From contig JACVVK020000052.1 in NCBI GenBank assembly GCA_018292915.2, positions 1,529,501 to 1,593,500 of the forward strand: DNA of 64,000 nucleotides. The letters are read 5' to 3'. The position numbers were made by a program, and so were the translations under genes. This document shows positions 9,901 to 20,456 of this stretch, piece after piece. The notes under the pieces are model-generated. The model ran no database searches, was not told the origin of the DNA, and was given only the letters and a program-made list of their open reading frames with translations. This DNA comes from Batillaria attramentaria. Taxonomy: Eukaryota > Mollusca > Gastropoda > Batillariidae. Every line of letters begins with the position of its first letter. Position 1 is the first letter of the stretch.

Positions 9901-12614
9901 AAAAACTTCGACTTCCTGATGACTGTGTTATAGGCTACATTGTTGGTAAGATGCGATGGCATGATGTGAATTTTGGATGCTGCTTTGCATGCTTTGACAG
10001 TATGACTGATAATGCGCATGTAATGTAACTCCTGTTTTTTTGGCACAGCTGCTTTAGCCATGGTGACCAGCAGACAGGTTGTTCACTGGATAGAAACATA
10101 ATGGAGTAAGAAACGTGTACAGATGTAATTGGTTGAATGATAAATTGAAGGGGAAAGGCTTTGCTGCTTCATCTTAGCAATTTCCACCTTTCAGGGATGA
10201 ACAGTTTTAATAAAGTATTAACTTATTTAATCTAGTCTAGTTTTGCGGTGTCTCACTGTTCCAGAGCATGCTATTCCATTTGTTGATTTAACCATCAGGA
10301 AAGAAAGTGTAACCTTGTGCTGCCTTCTTTTTACATATATATCTTTGAAGTTGATCAATCCCAAATCAGTGTGTCCTGCCCGTCCCACCCACCACCTCCC
10401 CTTCCTGAAAAGTCACAGCAGAACTCATTCTGATCCTTCTTTTCCCAAAATCTGAAAGAATTTTATGTGAAATCTGTGTGCAATTTTTTTTTTCTTAATA
10501 ATAATAATAATGCCATGTCACTATGAAATTTCGTATTACATTGTATTTATTTAATTCAAACAAAAAGTGTTTTACTTTAAATGAAAGACGCTTTGGACAT
10601 TGCCAGTGCAAATCAGACATCAAATTTGAAGAAGGAAGGGAAATTTCACTTTCAGCCACCTGTTTTCTGCTCAGTGCTTGTTGTGCTAGTTATGTCTGAT
10701 GTGGCTTCACAGGATCATTATTGTGATTATTTTTTTTTTAATTCGATAATACGCTGTAACTGTTTTCCAGAGCATCTGCTGAATGAGGAGCTGACTGTGA
10801 TAAAAGAGTTCCGCTCTCATCTGGAGGCTCTTGTGCTCATCAAACCATACCAGCTGAAGAAACAGGTGAGAGACTGATGTTGTTAACGTCGCAATACATA
10901 TGACGGGCATAAATGGCAGGGGATTGGCCCAGCCAACATTGAACAAGCAGGCAGGTATGGGTCACTGCAAGTGACAATTTCAGCGGTGTCACTTACTTAC
11001 AATGTACATACCTGGAGCCAGCACCCTCCCGCGGACAAAGAAAGAAAGATGGACTTTGTGTGAGCCACAGTGGGCTTAGAAAAAGGTGTAAAACTGACAC
11101 AACATGACACGAGTGTCCATTTTATGCAGGGACTGGCTCGTTAGGGATCGGTTTATGCTGTCAGCATCCATGTTGGTAAGGTGTTGCAGGGAATCATGTA
11201 CTAGGGAAAGTAAGACTGGGGTACTTTCAAGTGTCAGACTTGTAGAGGTGTCCTGGTTGTACAGGTGTCCGCCCAGACAGGTTTTACTGTACTGTACGTG
11301 TAGCTTTTGCAACCAAGTCACCACCAAGTCCGGCAAAGTCTAGTTGTGTATACCACCAAGTCCGGCAAAGTCTGGTTGTTTATGTATGTATACACACACA
11401 ACTAGACTTTGTCGGACTTGGTGGTGATTTGGTTGCAAAAGCTACACGTACAACATGTATGTATACATGTGCAGCATATTTCATTTGGTCTTGTCATGTT
11501 CATGCAGTTTGATCGCAGTGCTGATTGTTTTTTTTTTGTTTTTGTTTTTTGCTTACAGATCACCTTGAGCTACTCAAGGAGAGCAGATGGCAGGCAGAAT
11601 GTGGTCAATATTGAAGGCTTTACCGCTGAAGAAGATCCTACCAGGTTAGTGGTGATCAGTCACATGAAAAAGAGTAACCCATTTGCTGTATTGGGTCAGT
11701 GTCTGCTAGTGTGGTTAAGCCCGATGCACACGAGCGTCGGCGTCAGCACCATGAAGCAAGCAGCAAAGGCTGTCTCGCATCATACGCCTCGCGTGAGCAC
11801 GCGGTGTGCGCCGTTTGCGTGGACACTTGGCTTCGGCGTCATTCGCCTACATGGCTTGTTGCGCTGACCCACACTGCAAGCGCTGACCCACACTGCTTTC
11901 CGATTGGCTGAAACCAAGTCTGCAGCGCGGCGTCGGCAGCAGAAATAGGACATGTTCTATACGCGGCGTCATAGGATTCCGCCGCCTGGCACCATTGATG
12001 CCGTTGCCTGACGCCAGGTGCCGATGTCATGCACACATGGCAGCGCCTTGAAACTACCGCCGGGAGTGAGATCCGCCGTGCGGCATCATGACGCTGACGC
12101 TCGTGTGCATCGGGCCTTAGGTTTCTTGTGATACCAAGTACCACCCAAGTTATTGATACTCTGACTTTGTTATGGCGCTTAATTCAGACAGGCTTTTGCT
12201 TTGTGTGAATTTGGAAATGCTCAGTACTTATTCTTGCACAGGAGTGGCTGTGTAGATTCGATTTTGTAGAAAAAGCATTGATATAATTTGAGTTGGTTCC
12301 ACTTAATTATTTGCCCGTTTGTGAAATTTACAAGTTGATGAAAATGTGTTACTCATTAATTCTTTAGGCAAATTTTCCCTGGCACGGATCCTGAACTAAT
12401 TCAGATATTTACGTGAAAGGTCTTTGGTCTTTGCTTGTAAAGTTAAACAAAAGGTCTGTTGTGGAATTAATGAGATTTACAGACATTCTGCTACAAGTGT
12501 TGGTAATCATATTTATCTCCACTCATTTTTTTGTGTTCTTTCACTTTCAGGTTTAAGTCCATCCACTGCCACCTGTTTCCAACTTTCCGAGAGTGTCGGA
12601 AACTTCAGTCCTAG
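5370..12614 (+). CDS. fng: Fringe, O-fucosylpeptide 3-beta-N-acetylglucosaminyltransferase
   Basis: Fringe is a Golgi type II glycosyltransferase (GT31) that adds beta-1,3-GlcNAc to O-fucose on EGF repeats of Notch. Exons are 5370-5822, 6218-6266, 6647-6689, 7425-7484, 8188-8335, 9242-9324, 9875-9945, 10771-10865, 11559-11644 and 12551-12614. All have GT/AG borders and phases that fit, giving 383 aa. A short basic N-terminus precedes a signal-anchor at about residues 9-25 (VKVAAFFVAFLLLNALIG). The catalytic domain begins at ISDIFISVKTSGKFHASRLK. It carries TTFFTDTDD, GGHLINTNCSS, the metal-binding DDD at 208-210 (HFDDDIYVNI), RLPDDCVIGYIV around 292-302 with the likely catalytic Asp, and the conserved end FKSIHCHLFPTFRECRKLQS. 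One conserved motif is altered: FWFATGGAGFC of vertebrate fringes reads FGFATGSAFC here (256-265). The first exon alone encodes the anchor and stem. Introns 4 and 9, and the flank, contain small transposon relics. Confidence 0.96.
6740..7120 (-). mobile_element. 3' end of a non-LTR retrotransposon (LINE), C-terminus of ORF2 plus tail
   Basis: On the minus strand, 7120-6980 encodes a classic LINE C-terminal block (APQIWNSLPVSLRNLP, then LKTYLFRQAFN and stop). This is followed by a 3' UTR containing GT runs, the phrase GCGCATTGAGTGCTC and an (ATT)n tail at about 6762-6794. The copy is 5'-truncated and dead. It lies in fringe intron 3. A second end of the same type is at 61480-61680. Confidence 0.7.
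7557..7757. mobile_element. hAT-like MITE, 201 bp
   Basis: A perfect 14-bp inverted repeat, CAGGGTTGCACATT, at both ends is immediately flanked by the direct repeat TTAATG (7551-7556 and 7758-7763). CAGGG termini suggest hAT, although the visible duplication is 6 bp rather than 8. The interior repeats the phrase GACA(C/T)TTTGTCCTAT. It lies in fringe intron 4. Confidence 0.75.
8500..9060 (+). other. Fringe intron 5 sequence with a short open frame of unknown origin
   Basis: Between fringe exons 5 and 6 there is a 77-codon open frame (8517-8750) ending LTTFEYEFIESLFESSQE and a stop. It is followed by AT-rich sequence containing short 'TAGTCAC' phrases. I recognise no family. It may be a remnant of a transposon-encoded protein, or chance. 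Confidence 0.25.
11294..11461. repeat. Fold-back inverted repeat in fringe intron 8
   Basis: The left arm from 11294 (GTACGTGTAGCTTTTGCAAC, then CAAGTCACCACCAAGTCCGG) is mirrored by the right arm ending at 11461, with about 57-bp arms and few mismatches. The loop contains a further direct copy of the arm's central phrase (CCACCAAGTCCGGCAAAGTC). The RNA could form a long hairpin. Confidence 0.7.
11718..12116. mobile_element. PIF/Harbinger-like MITE, about 400 bp
   Basis: The terminal inverted repeat A/GGCCCGATGCACACGAGCG (one base missing at the left end) is flanked by TTA on both sides (11715-11717 and 12117-12119). The 3-bp TWA duplication is the mark of PIF/Harbinger. The interior is unusually CpG-rich with GGCGTC/GACGCC phrases. 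It lies in fringe intron 9. Confidence 0.75.
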
Positions 12615-15504
12615 GAACAGCTTAGGATCCAGCTGACAATCCCTTCTTTTTTTTTCCCCTCATCATGTCCTCACATCATGTTATCATCCACCCATTTCAT
12701 TAAACATTGTTTCAGGCAGCAGATCATGTGTATAAAAAAAAAATTAAAAAATGCTCTAGACAATGTTAGGCGAGCATTGGGATCAATGATTGGCCATTCC
12801 ACATTGAGACATTGACAAAAGCCAGGCCAAACCTACAGTCAGTTTATATTACAGGCGATAAGAGAGTTTAGGTGCATACATTTGTGTTAAATGATACATG
12901 TTTATTGTAAATAACCTGTAAATATTGCCAGTTTCAAAGTATATTTGCATGTGATACACAATGAATTGAAATTTTTTAACTTTTTTTTTTTTTTAAGATT
13001 GCATATAACTGTTGTTGCTGCGGTCAGTTGAATCCTCTCTGTTTAATGGCATATTACTGGTTATTCAGACATTCAGAGTTTTAGACATTCCGCATCTATG
13101 CATTTATGAAGGGATCAAGATTTTGAAAAGAGGGTATGTGGGGGCTTTTGTGTGTGTACTTTTTTCTCTTTACATTTAGAGGGAATCCTTGCTGAGTTTG
13201 TTTAAATTTTTATAAGGAAGAATTATTTCCAACTGTCAGATGCGCTTTGGGGGCAACATCAGCTTTTGGTTGTCTTGTTTGCAGTACCGCGTTTGAAATG
13301 TTATGTTGCATGTATTTCTTTGTACAGTGGGGTATTTTTGCCAGCCATTTACCTGGAAGTCGAAACCTTGATTGTGAGGGTTCACATTCTGCGCTGTAGA
13401 GCTGGTTGCTGCTCACTTGCTTCGTCATCTTACTCTGTGGACATTTGACCCCAGTCCAACAGGCACACACTTGATGACTCATCCCCAACTTGACACCCAT
13501 TGCAGTCAGCTAACTCCTGTGTTCTGTTTTTGTGGTGGATCTCAGAGAGTATCGATATGAGTGGTTTGCTGTCACACTGGTGAAGCGCCCCTGATTAGTC
13601 CATCGGGAAAAATTGGGTTTGTTTGCCAGATTTATGTCTGATGTCCATAGAGCTAGTTTTCAGACTAAGGAAGGTGTTTTACAGTTTATGAAGCATGTTC
13701 AGCTAGGATAAAAGCATTTAGATCAGAACGGGCGTATAAGAATGGGAAATTACTATTGTTATATGCCCATTTGGATTTAAATGTGGTAAATGTGTTTACC
13801 CTATTCCTAGCTTAACAAGTGTAATAATCAATTTTGAATTAGCACCATATCAGGCGAGTTACATCTGACTGCAGTGCAGAATGGAGGACCCCAGGCAGTG
13901 ATTTTGGTGTACATGTACCAGTAATGCCTTTCTCTAGTCTAGTCCCACTGCTGATTGTTTTGCGCTGCTGAACTGACCCACAGTTTGGTGCCCTTTATTG
14001 TACAGATTTTTTTCTTGCTGTTAATTACCCATGTACTTCCATTCTTTCCTGTTGGACAATACATTTTGTACATTGGCATGATCGGAAGATGGTGGGGTGC
14101 ATGTCTCAGGGGTGAATTGTTTTGTTTTTCAAGTGGTGGGAAGACCTTTGCTGCGTCCATGCATAGACGTGGCATTTAAATCTGTCCCATTTTGATGAAG
14201 CATCATGTGCACGATGGTTAGTGACTCGGACAAGCGATGACTGTATCTCCGTCTTGCTGCTTGGTATATCAGGGCAGAGAGGTACTTCCTCTATACAATC
14301 AGAGTTTACGGTTATGTTTCGTTTCATTGTTTTCCTCCTTTGGTAGTGTCTCAGAAACATTAACCACTAATAGTGAAAAATCCAGCTTCAGAGTACATCT
14401 GCCAGTACTGTGGGTTATTAATTTTTTGCCCCATATCTCTTCAAATCATGAAGAGTTCAGTGCTTATGCAGTAAATAATCCAGCTTGTCATTCTCGTATC
14501 CATGCATTTTCAGTTTTGTGACTAGAAGGAATCACAAGTCCTCTGCCATGTTGAACTTTGCTTCTTCACTTTTGAAGTATTGGTGAAGAAGAAAGAGTTG
14601 ATATTCCACTGTGTACCTGTGGCAGTATGTTTGGTCTCATTTTCATGTATTCATCTCTGCATTTTTGTTCACCTTGAAAATGTGTCCATATCTTTTTTTT
14701 TTTTCTTTTTTTTTGGGGGGGGGGGGATGCTTGAACAAATTAATTTTGAAATTGTAATAAGTTGCTGAGGTGAGTGTTGAGTATTATTTGTGTCTTTTGC
14801 TCTGTTTTGTTCTTTTACCTGTTTTGTTTTCATAGGACTGTAAAATGCAGTCTCAAATATTCCCGTTACAGTGAACATTCATTTACAGCAGTAACTTCTG
14901 TCTGGATTGAACAAAGTTGGTACTGGTACCAAGGTTTTTGGGGGGTTTCTTTTTTTTGTTGTTGCTGTTATTTTTTTCTTTGTCATGCCATACACTCGTG
15001 GGACCATATGTTTTCATACTTTTGTGTTCTTCAATTCCATTTTCGAGGTTGTCTTGTAGCTGCCAAGGTGTCTCTGAATGATTGCATTTTCTCTATGACA
15101 TTGGTCACATCACAGCAGCAGCTTGTTTTCTTACAGCTTTGTGGATACTTTAACATGTATAATTTGCAGTTTGCATGGGCAGTTTGAACAGGAAGAACAA
15201 ATACTTCGCTGAGGTGCATAATCTAGCTGTGTTTACCTGTTAGTGTGTCTGTGAACCACAAGGTGCCCCTATTTCATGTATGCTAGATGGACCTGAAATT
15301 TTAAATTAAAAAAAAAATCAGTACGCACCCGCCCCCTACCCCGCCCCTCCTCCTCCTCCTCCCAGGGCCTTTTAATACAACTGACTGACAGATTGTTAAA
15401 GTTTAACCAGATTCGAGAGTTGTCATTGCATGCAATTGAACCTTTGTAATTGTGGATTAGGGCATTCAGTTTTGTACATCATGACCTTGTGGCTGTCGTG
15501 TGTA

Positions 15505-15793
15505 CAGTCAAGAGTGAAATAAAAATAGACTTACCCAGAAACTGTAGGGTTAAGTACCGCAGGTAGAACCCCATGAAGGACCTGCTTCGTGGAGCTAGAA
15601 TAGCAGTGTGTCGGCAGCTGACCACACCGTTGTTACTAAGTCACGTGACTGATCCCCCACCCCCTCCCCCCACCCACCCCAGTTCTTGGGATTAGGTCAT
15701 GGTAATTTGGACAGTACATGGGAAGCTTGCTACTGGGACAAAACACTGACCTGTAGCAGCTTTTATCTGTATTTCAGTTTTCACTCTTGACAG
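15505..15793. mobile_element. TA-flanked MITE, 289 bp
   Basis: Inverted ends CAGTCAAGAGTGAAA and (read inward from the right) CTGTCAAGAGTGAAA are flanked by TA at 15503-15504 and 15794-15795. The left end itself contains GAAATAAAAAT, an AATAAA hexamer. Probably a Tc1/mariner/pogo-type non-autonomous copy. Confidence 0.7.
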
Positions 15794-16521
15794 TATCGAG
15801 ATCATACCATATTATGGTATATGTACATGTATAATCATTAATGTCTACAAATGTCTAATTCATATGAACACAGCAGTTTTTGTCAGTGCCCTTTCTTTCG
15901 TTTATTATGATGAGGTCAGTGTGAATTAGGCAAACTTGCAGTACACTGTACAGTCTGTTGCATGCAGATCAAAAAATCATGTATGTCTGTCTTCTTTTCG
16001 CAGTGTGTATGTGAGATGGAGAGAGAGCATTTTTGTGGATTTGAATGAGAAGGAGAGCATGTTTTTGATGTATGAGTGTGTGTGTGTGTGCAAATGCTGG
16101 CCTTCGTGCATGCAGTTTGTTTGGAGACAGACTGAGTCAAATGCAACTTGAAACAAACAAGTGGTCGATTTTTTTTTTCTCTGTGCAAAACTGTCATGTT
16201 CTGAGCAGTGATGTTAAAGGTTCATCTTACAGAGGGATGACCCTCATTCTACAAGTACTCAACAGTTTGTGAGCTACAGACGTTCTATTAAAAGATTTTA
16301 TCTCTGTATTTTTCTATTGTTGTGTGTTTTCTTCGAAGTGGTGTATACTGGTTGGTCGGTTACTTGGGAAGTGGTCACAGAAGTAAAAGGGGGCTGAAGC
16401 TAGAACAGCTGATTTCTTTAGGATTGTGGAGGCCACAGGACTTAGAATGGTCACAACATACATTTGTACTAAAATTCAAAATAAACGTAATTCCAAATTC
16501 AGAAACCTTCAGCTTTAGCGA

Positions 16522-16810
16522 TGCAGGGCTGCCACTCTTCCTCCTGTGGCCGGATTTCCGGCTTTTTGAACCGGCTGTGAAGAGCTTTCCGGCTTTTTAA
16601 AGCCTTTTCCGGCTTTTTTGGCCAAAAACATCGTGAGTCTGTGTCCATCAGCACAGCACCCGAACCCCCCCCCCCCCCTCCGCTTTTCACTTCCTTCGGG
16701 CAAAGTCCTTCCTTCCTTCCACTAGCTCCCTGCAGTCTGGCTTTCCTTCCATTCAGATTTTGAGGGTCAATTTTCAGGCTTTTTGTCTCTCAGAAAGTGG
16801 TAGCCCTGCA
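16522..16810. mobile_element. hAT-like MITE with CAGGGC ends
   Basis: TGCAGGGCTGCCACT at the left is mirrored by AGTGGTAGCCCTGCA at the right (one mismatch). The interior holds repeated CCGGCTTTTT phrases and a C-run. No flanking duplication is obvious, so the class is inferred only from the CAGGG termini. Confidence 0.6.
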
Positions 16811-18381
16811 TATGTATATATATATTTTTTTTTTTAAACATAAAAATACATAGACACACACACATACAGCAGTCATACAAGTATATTAAACATGAACTTG
16901 TTTTCAGCTTTTGAGATTGATTAGAAGTTCCTCAACGCCATGCGCTCCGGTAAATAGTCGATCGAATGTGCGCTCCGGTAAATAGACAATGATCTAAGGT
17001 AGGCAACTCTTAACAGACATTTTCCCTTCTATGTGATTGATGATGTGGTGCTTCGAGCCGGACCTCTCGCTGTAAGTTGCACACACGTAGCAGTTGTATG
17101 GTAATATGTACGACTAAAATTTAAGAATTTTGTGACTTTCCAAGAAACAATAACCGAAATCTTTTTGCCGCAATTCGGCGTTTTTTCTTTCGTTCGATCA
17201 TTCAGCTTACTCGGACACAAGTTGTTGAAAGGGTTATCTGTTATGTGTTTACGCTCTGGTAAGGTAAATATAATATAGGCACCAGTCATTTATTATCCTA
17301 CAGTTGTTTAAAAATGAATGTTTTACTGGTGGGAGCTTTCTGTTCAGCTGATGATAATTCTTTCCGTAGAGCACCCAGAGGGTAATGAATGTTTTCATTT
17401 AAAACAGATCAAAGGGCTCAAACAGCAACATTAATTTTCACCTGAAGTTCAAGGAGTGGTTATGAGCATGACCAAATGAAACCACAAAACAAAAACCTAC
17501 AAAACAGTAGCGACAACAACAAAAATAAAACTTCATTCATGGATATTGATGTAATTAACTGTTCTTGTGCATCTGCAGTACTAACTGGAGTTGCTACTCT
17601 AAAGCTTATGATGTGTGTTTTTGGCTGTAGTGACGCCTGTGTTACTATTCTAAATTAAATGTATTTGCATGACATTTTGCCTATGCAGTTGCTATTTCTA
17701 AATAGAGCAGTCTTCTTCCACAAACCCTTTCCAGAACTTTAGAGCAGCAGCTGCTCAGGAATATATATAATATATTCTTGTGCAGCCTTCTGACACTGCT
17801 TGCCTCTTGGGTATTGCCACATATTCACCTGATGAGGGTCCCATTGACCTGAAACCATGGCCGTAAGCGGCTAAAATCATGAGCCAGATAAAACTCTATT
17901 TAGGAAGTTCATAATTTTCTCCATTTTTGTTGCAGTTTGACCCGGTTCAGGTTTCCTCGGAATTTCGACAACAGCTTTGCACCATCCATAAATTTAGAAA
18001 ACTGGTCTGCAGTAAATCAGTTTTGTTTTCCCCAACACTCAGTGACAGCTGTTACCCAACCTACTATCATGTTAAAACTGTGCTTGAGGCTTCAGCAAGC
18101 TTGTAAATTTATGGCACCTATGTGAGGTGGTGTTTATCAGAGTAACAGCTGCTTCTATCACCATTTGCTGTCACAGTCATCAATACTTACTTGAATATTA
18201 CTTGAATCGTCACTCGTGTTAGTGACAAAACACCTGTGTGAGATAAAGGTGAACTGATTTGTTTAGCAACTTGAAGAGCTGCCTTAACTGTTGGGTTCTT
18301 GCTTTGATCGGCTGAGCATCATCTGCCTACTGGCTGTTTCCTTCATGCTTCATACTAAAACTGCTAGCAAAAGCAGCCAAG

Positions 18382-20045
18382 ATGGGTCACAAGCAAGATT
18401 CAACGATCATCGAACTGGACGTGTCTGCCCAAGACATTCGGGGAATAGAGACGATGATCAGGGGCATCGCTGCTGCGGCTTTTTACGGTGTGTGTTCAGT
18501 ATCATCAGCCTTCATCAGCAAGTCGCTCATGGACACCCTCGACTTTGACTACCCAGTCATCATTATGGTCACACAGATGATACTGACCATAGCTGTGCTG
18601 GAGACACTGAGCCTGTTAGGGGTCATCTCACTACCGCCTTACACCTTGAAGCGCGGCATGTCATTTTTGTGGCCTGCTTTGTTCTACGGGGTGAATGCGG
18701 TGTTGGCACTCAGCGCGCTGTCCCACATGAACATCGCGATGTACGGAGTACTCAAGCGCTGTGTGCCTCTGTCTATCTTGATACTGTCGTCCATGATTCT
18801 GAAGCAGGGTTGGCCGTCACGTCTCATCATGCTGACAGTGTCCCTGCTTTGCATTGGCTGCATCATCGCTGGTCTGTATGCTTGCCCGCAGTGGTAAACT
18901 TTGCCCAGGACTTGAATTTAGGGGATGGGTGGTGCCACATGCATAATTTTGTAAACTCTGCCATAGTGGGACTTAAAAAAAAAAAAGTAAAAAAAGAAGG
19001 GTGTCTGTTGGCAGCTGTGAGCACTCCTGTGGATTAGTACATTTTAGGTATTATCATTATTGTTACTTATGCTGTTGGCAACCAAAACATTCATTTGGCA
19101 GTTGAACATCTTTGTGAAGATGTAGATAGTAGTTATGACAAAAACAAATGTCAAATGTGTGCCCAACGGTATGTATTATGTCATTGGTGTATAGATCTGT
19201 CTGACATGCATGCGCACTCACACACACAGTGACACCTGAAAATCTGGACCACTAATCTCTGTTAGGTTGACCTGTGTCTGCTCTAAAGTTCTCACAGTAA
19301 TCTGTTCTCTTTCACCAGTAAATATGCATTAACTAAAGTAATGCATCAGCTTTTTATGCTTGTCTCAGGTTACGGGGATCTGACCTTCAACTTGGCGGCT
19401 TACACGTGTGGGACGCTCAGCAACTTCACACAGGCTATGTACCTGTTGCTAGTGCAGCGCCACTCCCAGCACCACAAGCTGACCACGACGGAGACGCTAC
19501 AGCTCAACTGCTACAACTCCCTCCCCATCCTCCTCCTAGCCGCTGTCGTCAACGGAGAACTGCAGGAGGTGTGGGACTACTCGGTTGCAGATCACAGGTT
19601 ATTTCCGGCAGTTTTCTTCTGTGCCATATCAGTGGGGATGTTGCTCAACTATTCGCTGTTTCTCTGCACAGGGTTGACGTCTGCACTGACCACCAGTGTA
19701 GTTGGGGGACTGAAGGCCATGGCACAGACAATGCTGGGCTTGGTGACATTTGGGGGAGTCAGTCACAATATACCCACGTATGTTGGCATAGCGCTAAACT
19801 TGGTGGGTGGGATAGGCTACATCGCCGCGAAGTATGGGGAGAACAACAAGAAACTGCACAAGGAGATTCACAGAGTTCTGTCATCCACTTCCCTTGCCCA
19901 AAATGGCTACGTGGCCAGCAGTAGCAAGGATGAGGTTAATGGAGATCTTGTACCACATTCGTCGTCAGGAGATCTGGCACCACATGACAGAGAGAATGGT
20001 TATCGTGTGAAGGAAAGGACACACAGCGAACGGTCACTTGAGTAA
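18382..20045 (+). CDS. SLC35D-family nucleotide-sugar transporter
   Basis: This is a Golgi/ER antiporter of the drug/metabolite transporter superfamily that imports UDP- or GDP-sugars in exchange for the nucleoside monophosphate. Exons 18382-18871 and 19369-20045 join in codon 164 (phase 1), giving 388 aa. About ten hydrophobic segments are visible. Family motifs include AFYGVCS at 34-39, MYGVLKRCVPLSIL at 120-133, GYGDLTFN at 164-171 and SALTTSVVGGLK at 268-279, each with a clear counterpart in SLC35D1/D2/D3. The hydrophilic C-terminal tail (from about 320) is Ser-rich. The intron donor is weak (G|GTCTGT), but it is the only one that keeps frame into the conserved YGDLTF. I cannot decide between D1/D2 ('fringe connection' type) and D3; the KRC..L segment resembles D3. 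The gene follows fringe on the same strand, 5.8 kb downstream. Confidence 0.88.
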
Positions 20046-20396
20046 AAGCCCATTTTCCAAACCAAAGCAAATGCAAGCAAGTCACGTGAAGTGGACATAA
20101 TGGATGAAATTTGTGTGCTGTGTGACTTCGCATGAAAAAGACACGACTGGAGACGGTAACTTCCCCTGTGGGTGATCCTGGGGGGTCAACATTTCAGGAT
20201 TTCACTCTTTTTCAGAGGTCGTTGATGTGGTCTGTTTCTTTTTCATGCCCTCCAGCGAACCCTGCAGTGAACATCTGTTGCGTTCACTCACCAATCCAAG
20301 AATAGTAGACTTTCAGTTCCACATTTTTAACTCTGTGCGATTCTTACTAGCGCAGTCAATCAGACCAGCCAGGCTGTGTATTGACCACAAAAAATG

Positions 20397-20456
<60 letters not shown>

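Larger units (their letters stand above)
12615..18381 (+). other. Fringe 3' flank and spacer to the SLC35D-type gene; no further gene recognised
   Basis: The region is AT-rich and carries no recognisable exon. An ATTAAA at about 12698 and AATAAA hexamers near 15518 and 16479 are possible polyadenylation signals for fringe, so a long 3' UTR is possible. Two MITEs (15505-15793 and 16522-16810) and T-, G- and C-runs are listed separately. Confidence 0.5.

Noticed and set aside
11118..11290. Further pogo-like relic ending AGGTTTTACTGTA in fringe intron 8
   Set aside because: The right end resembles the family but I cannot find a convincing left end.
18872..18897. Transporter first exon read through to the stop at 18897 as a single-exon gene
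   Set aside because: It would give half a transporter. The GTCTGT donor at 18872 joins in frame to the YGDLTFN exon, completing the family fold.
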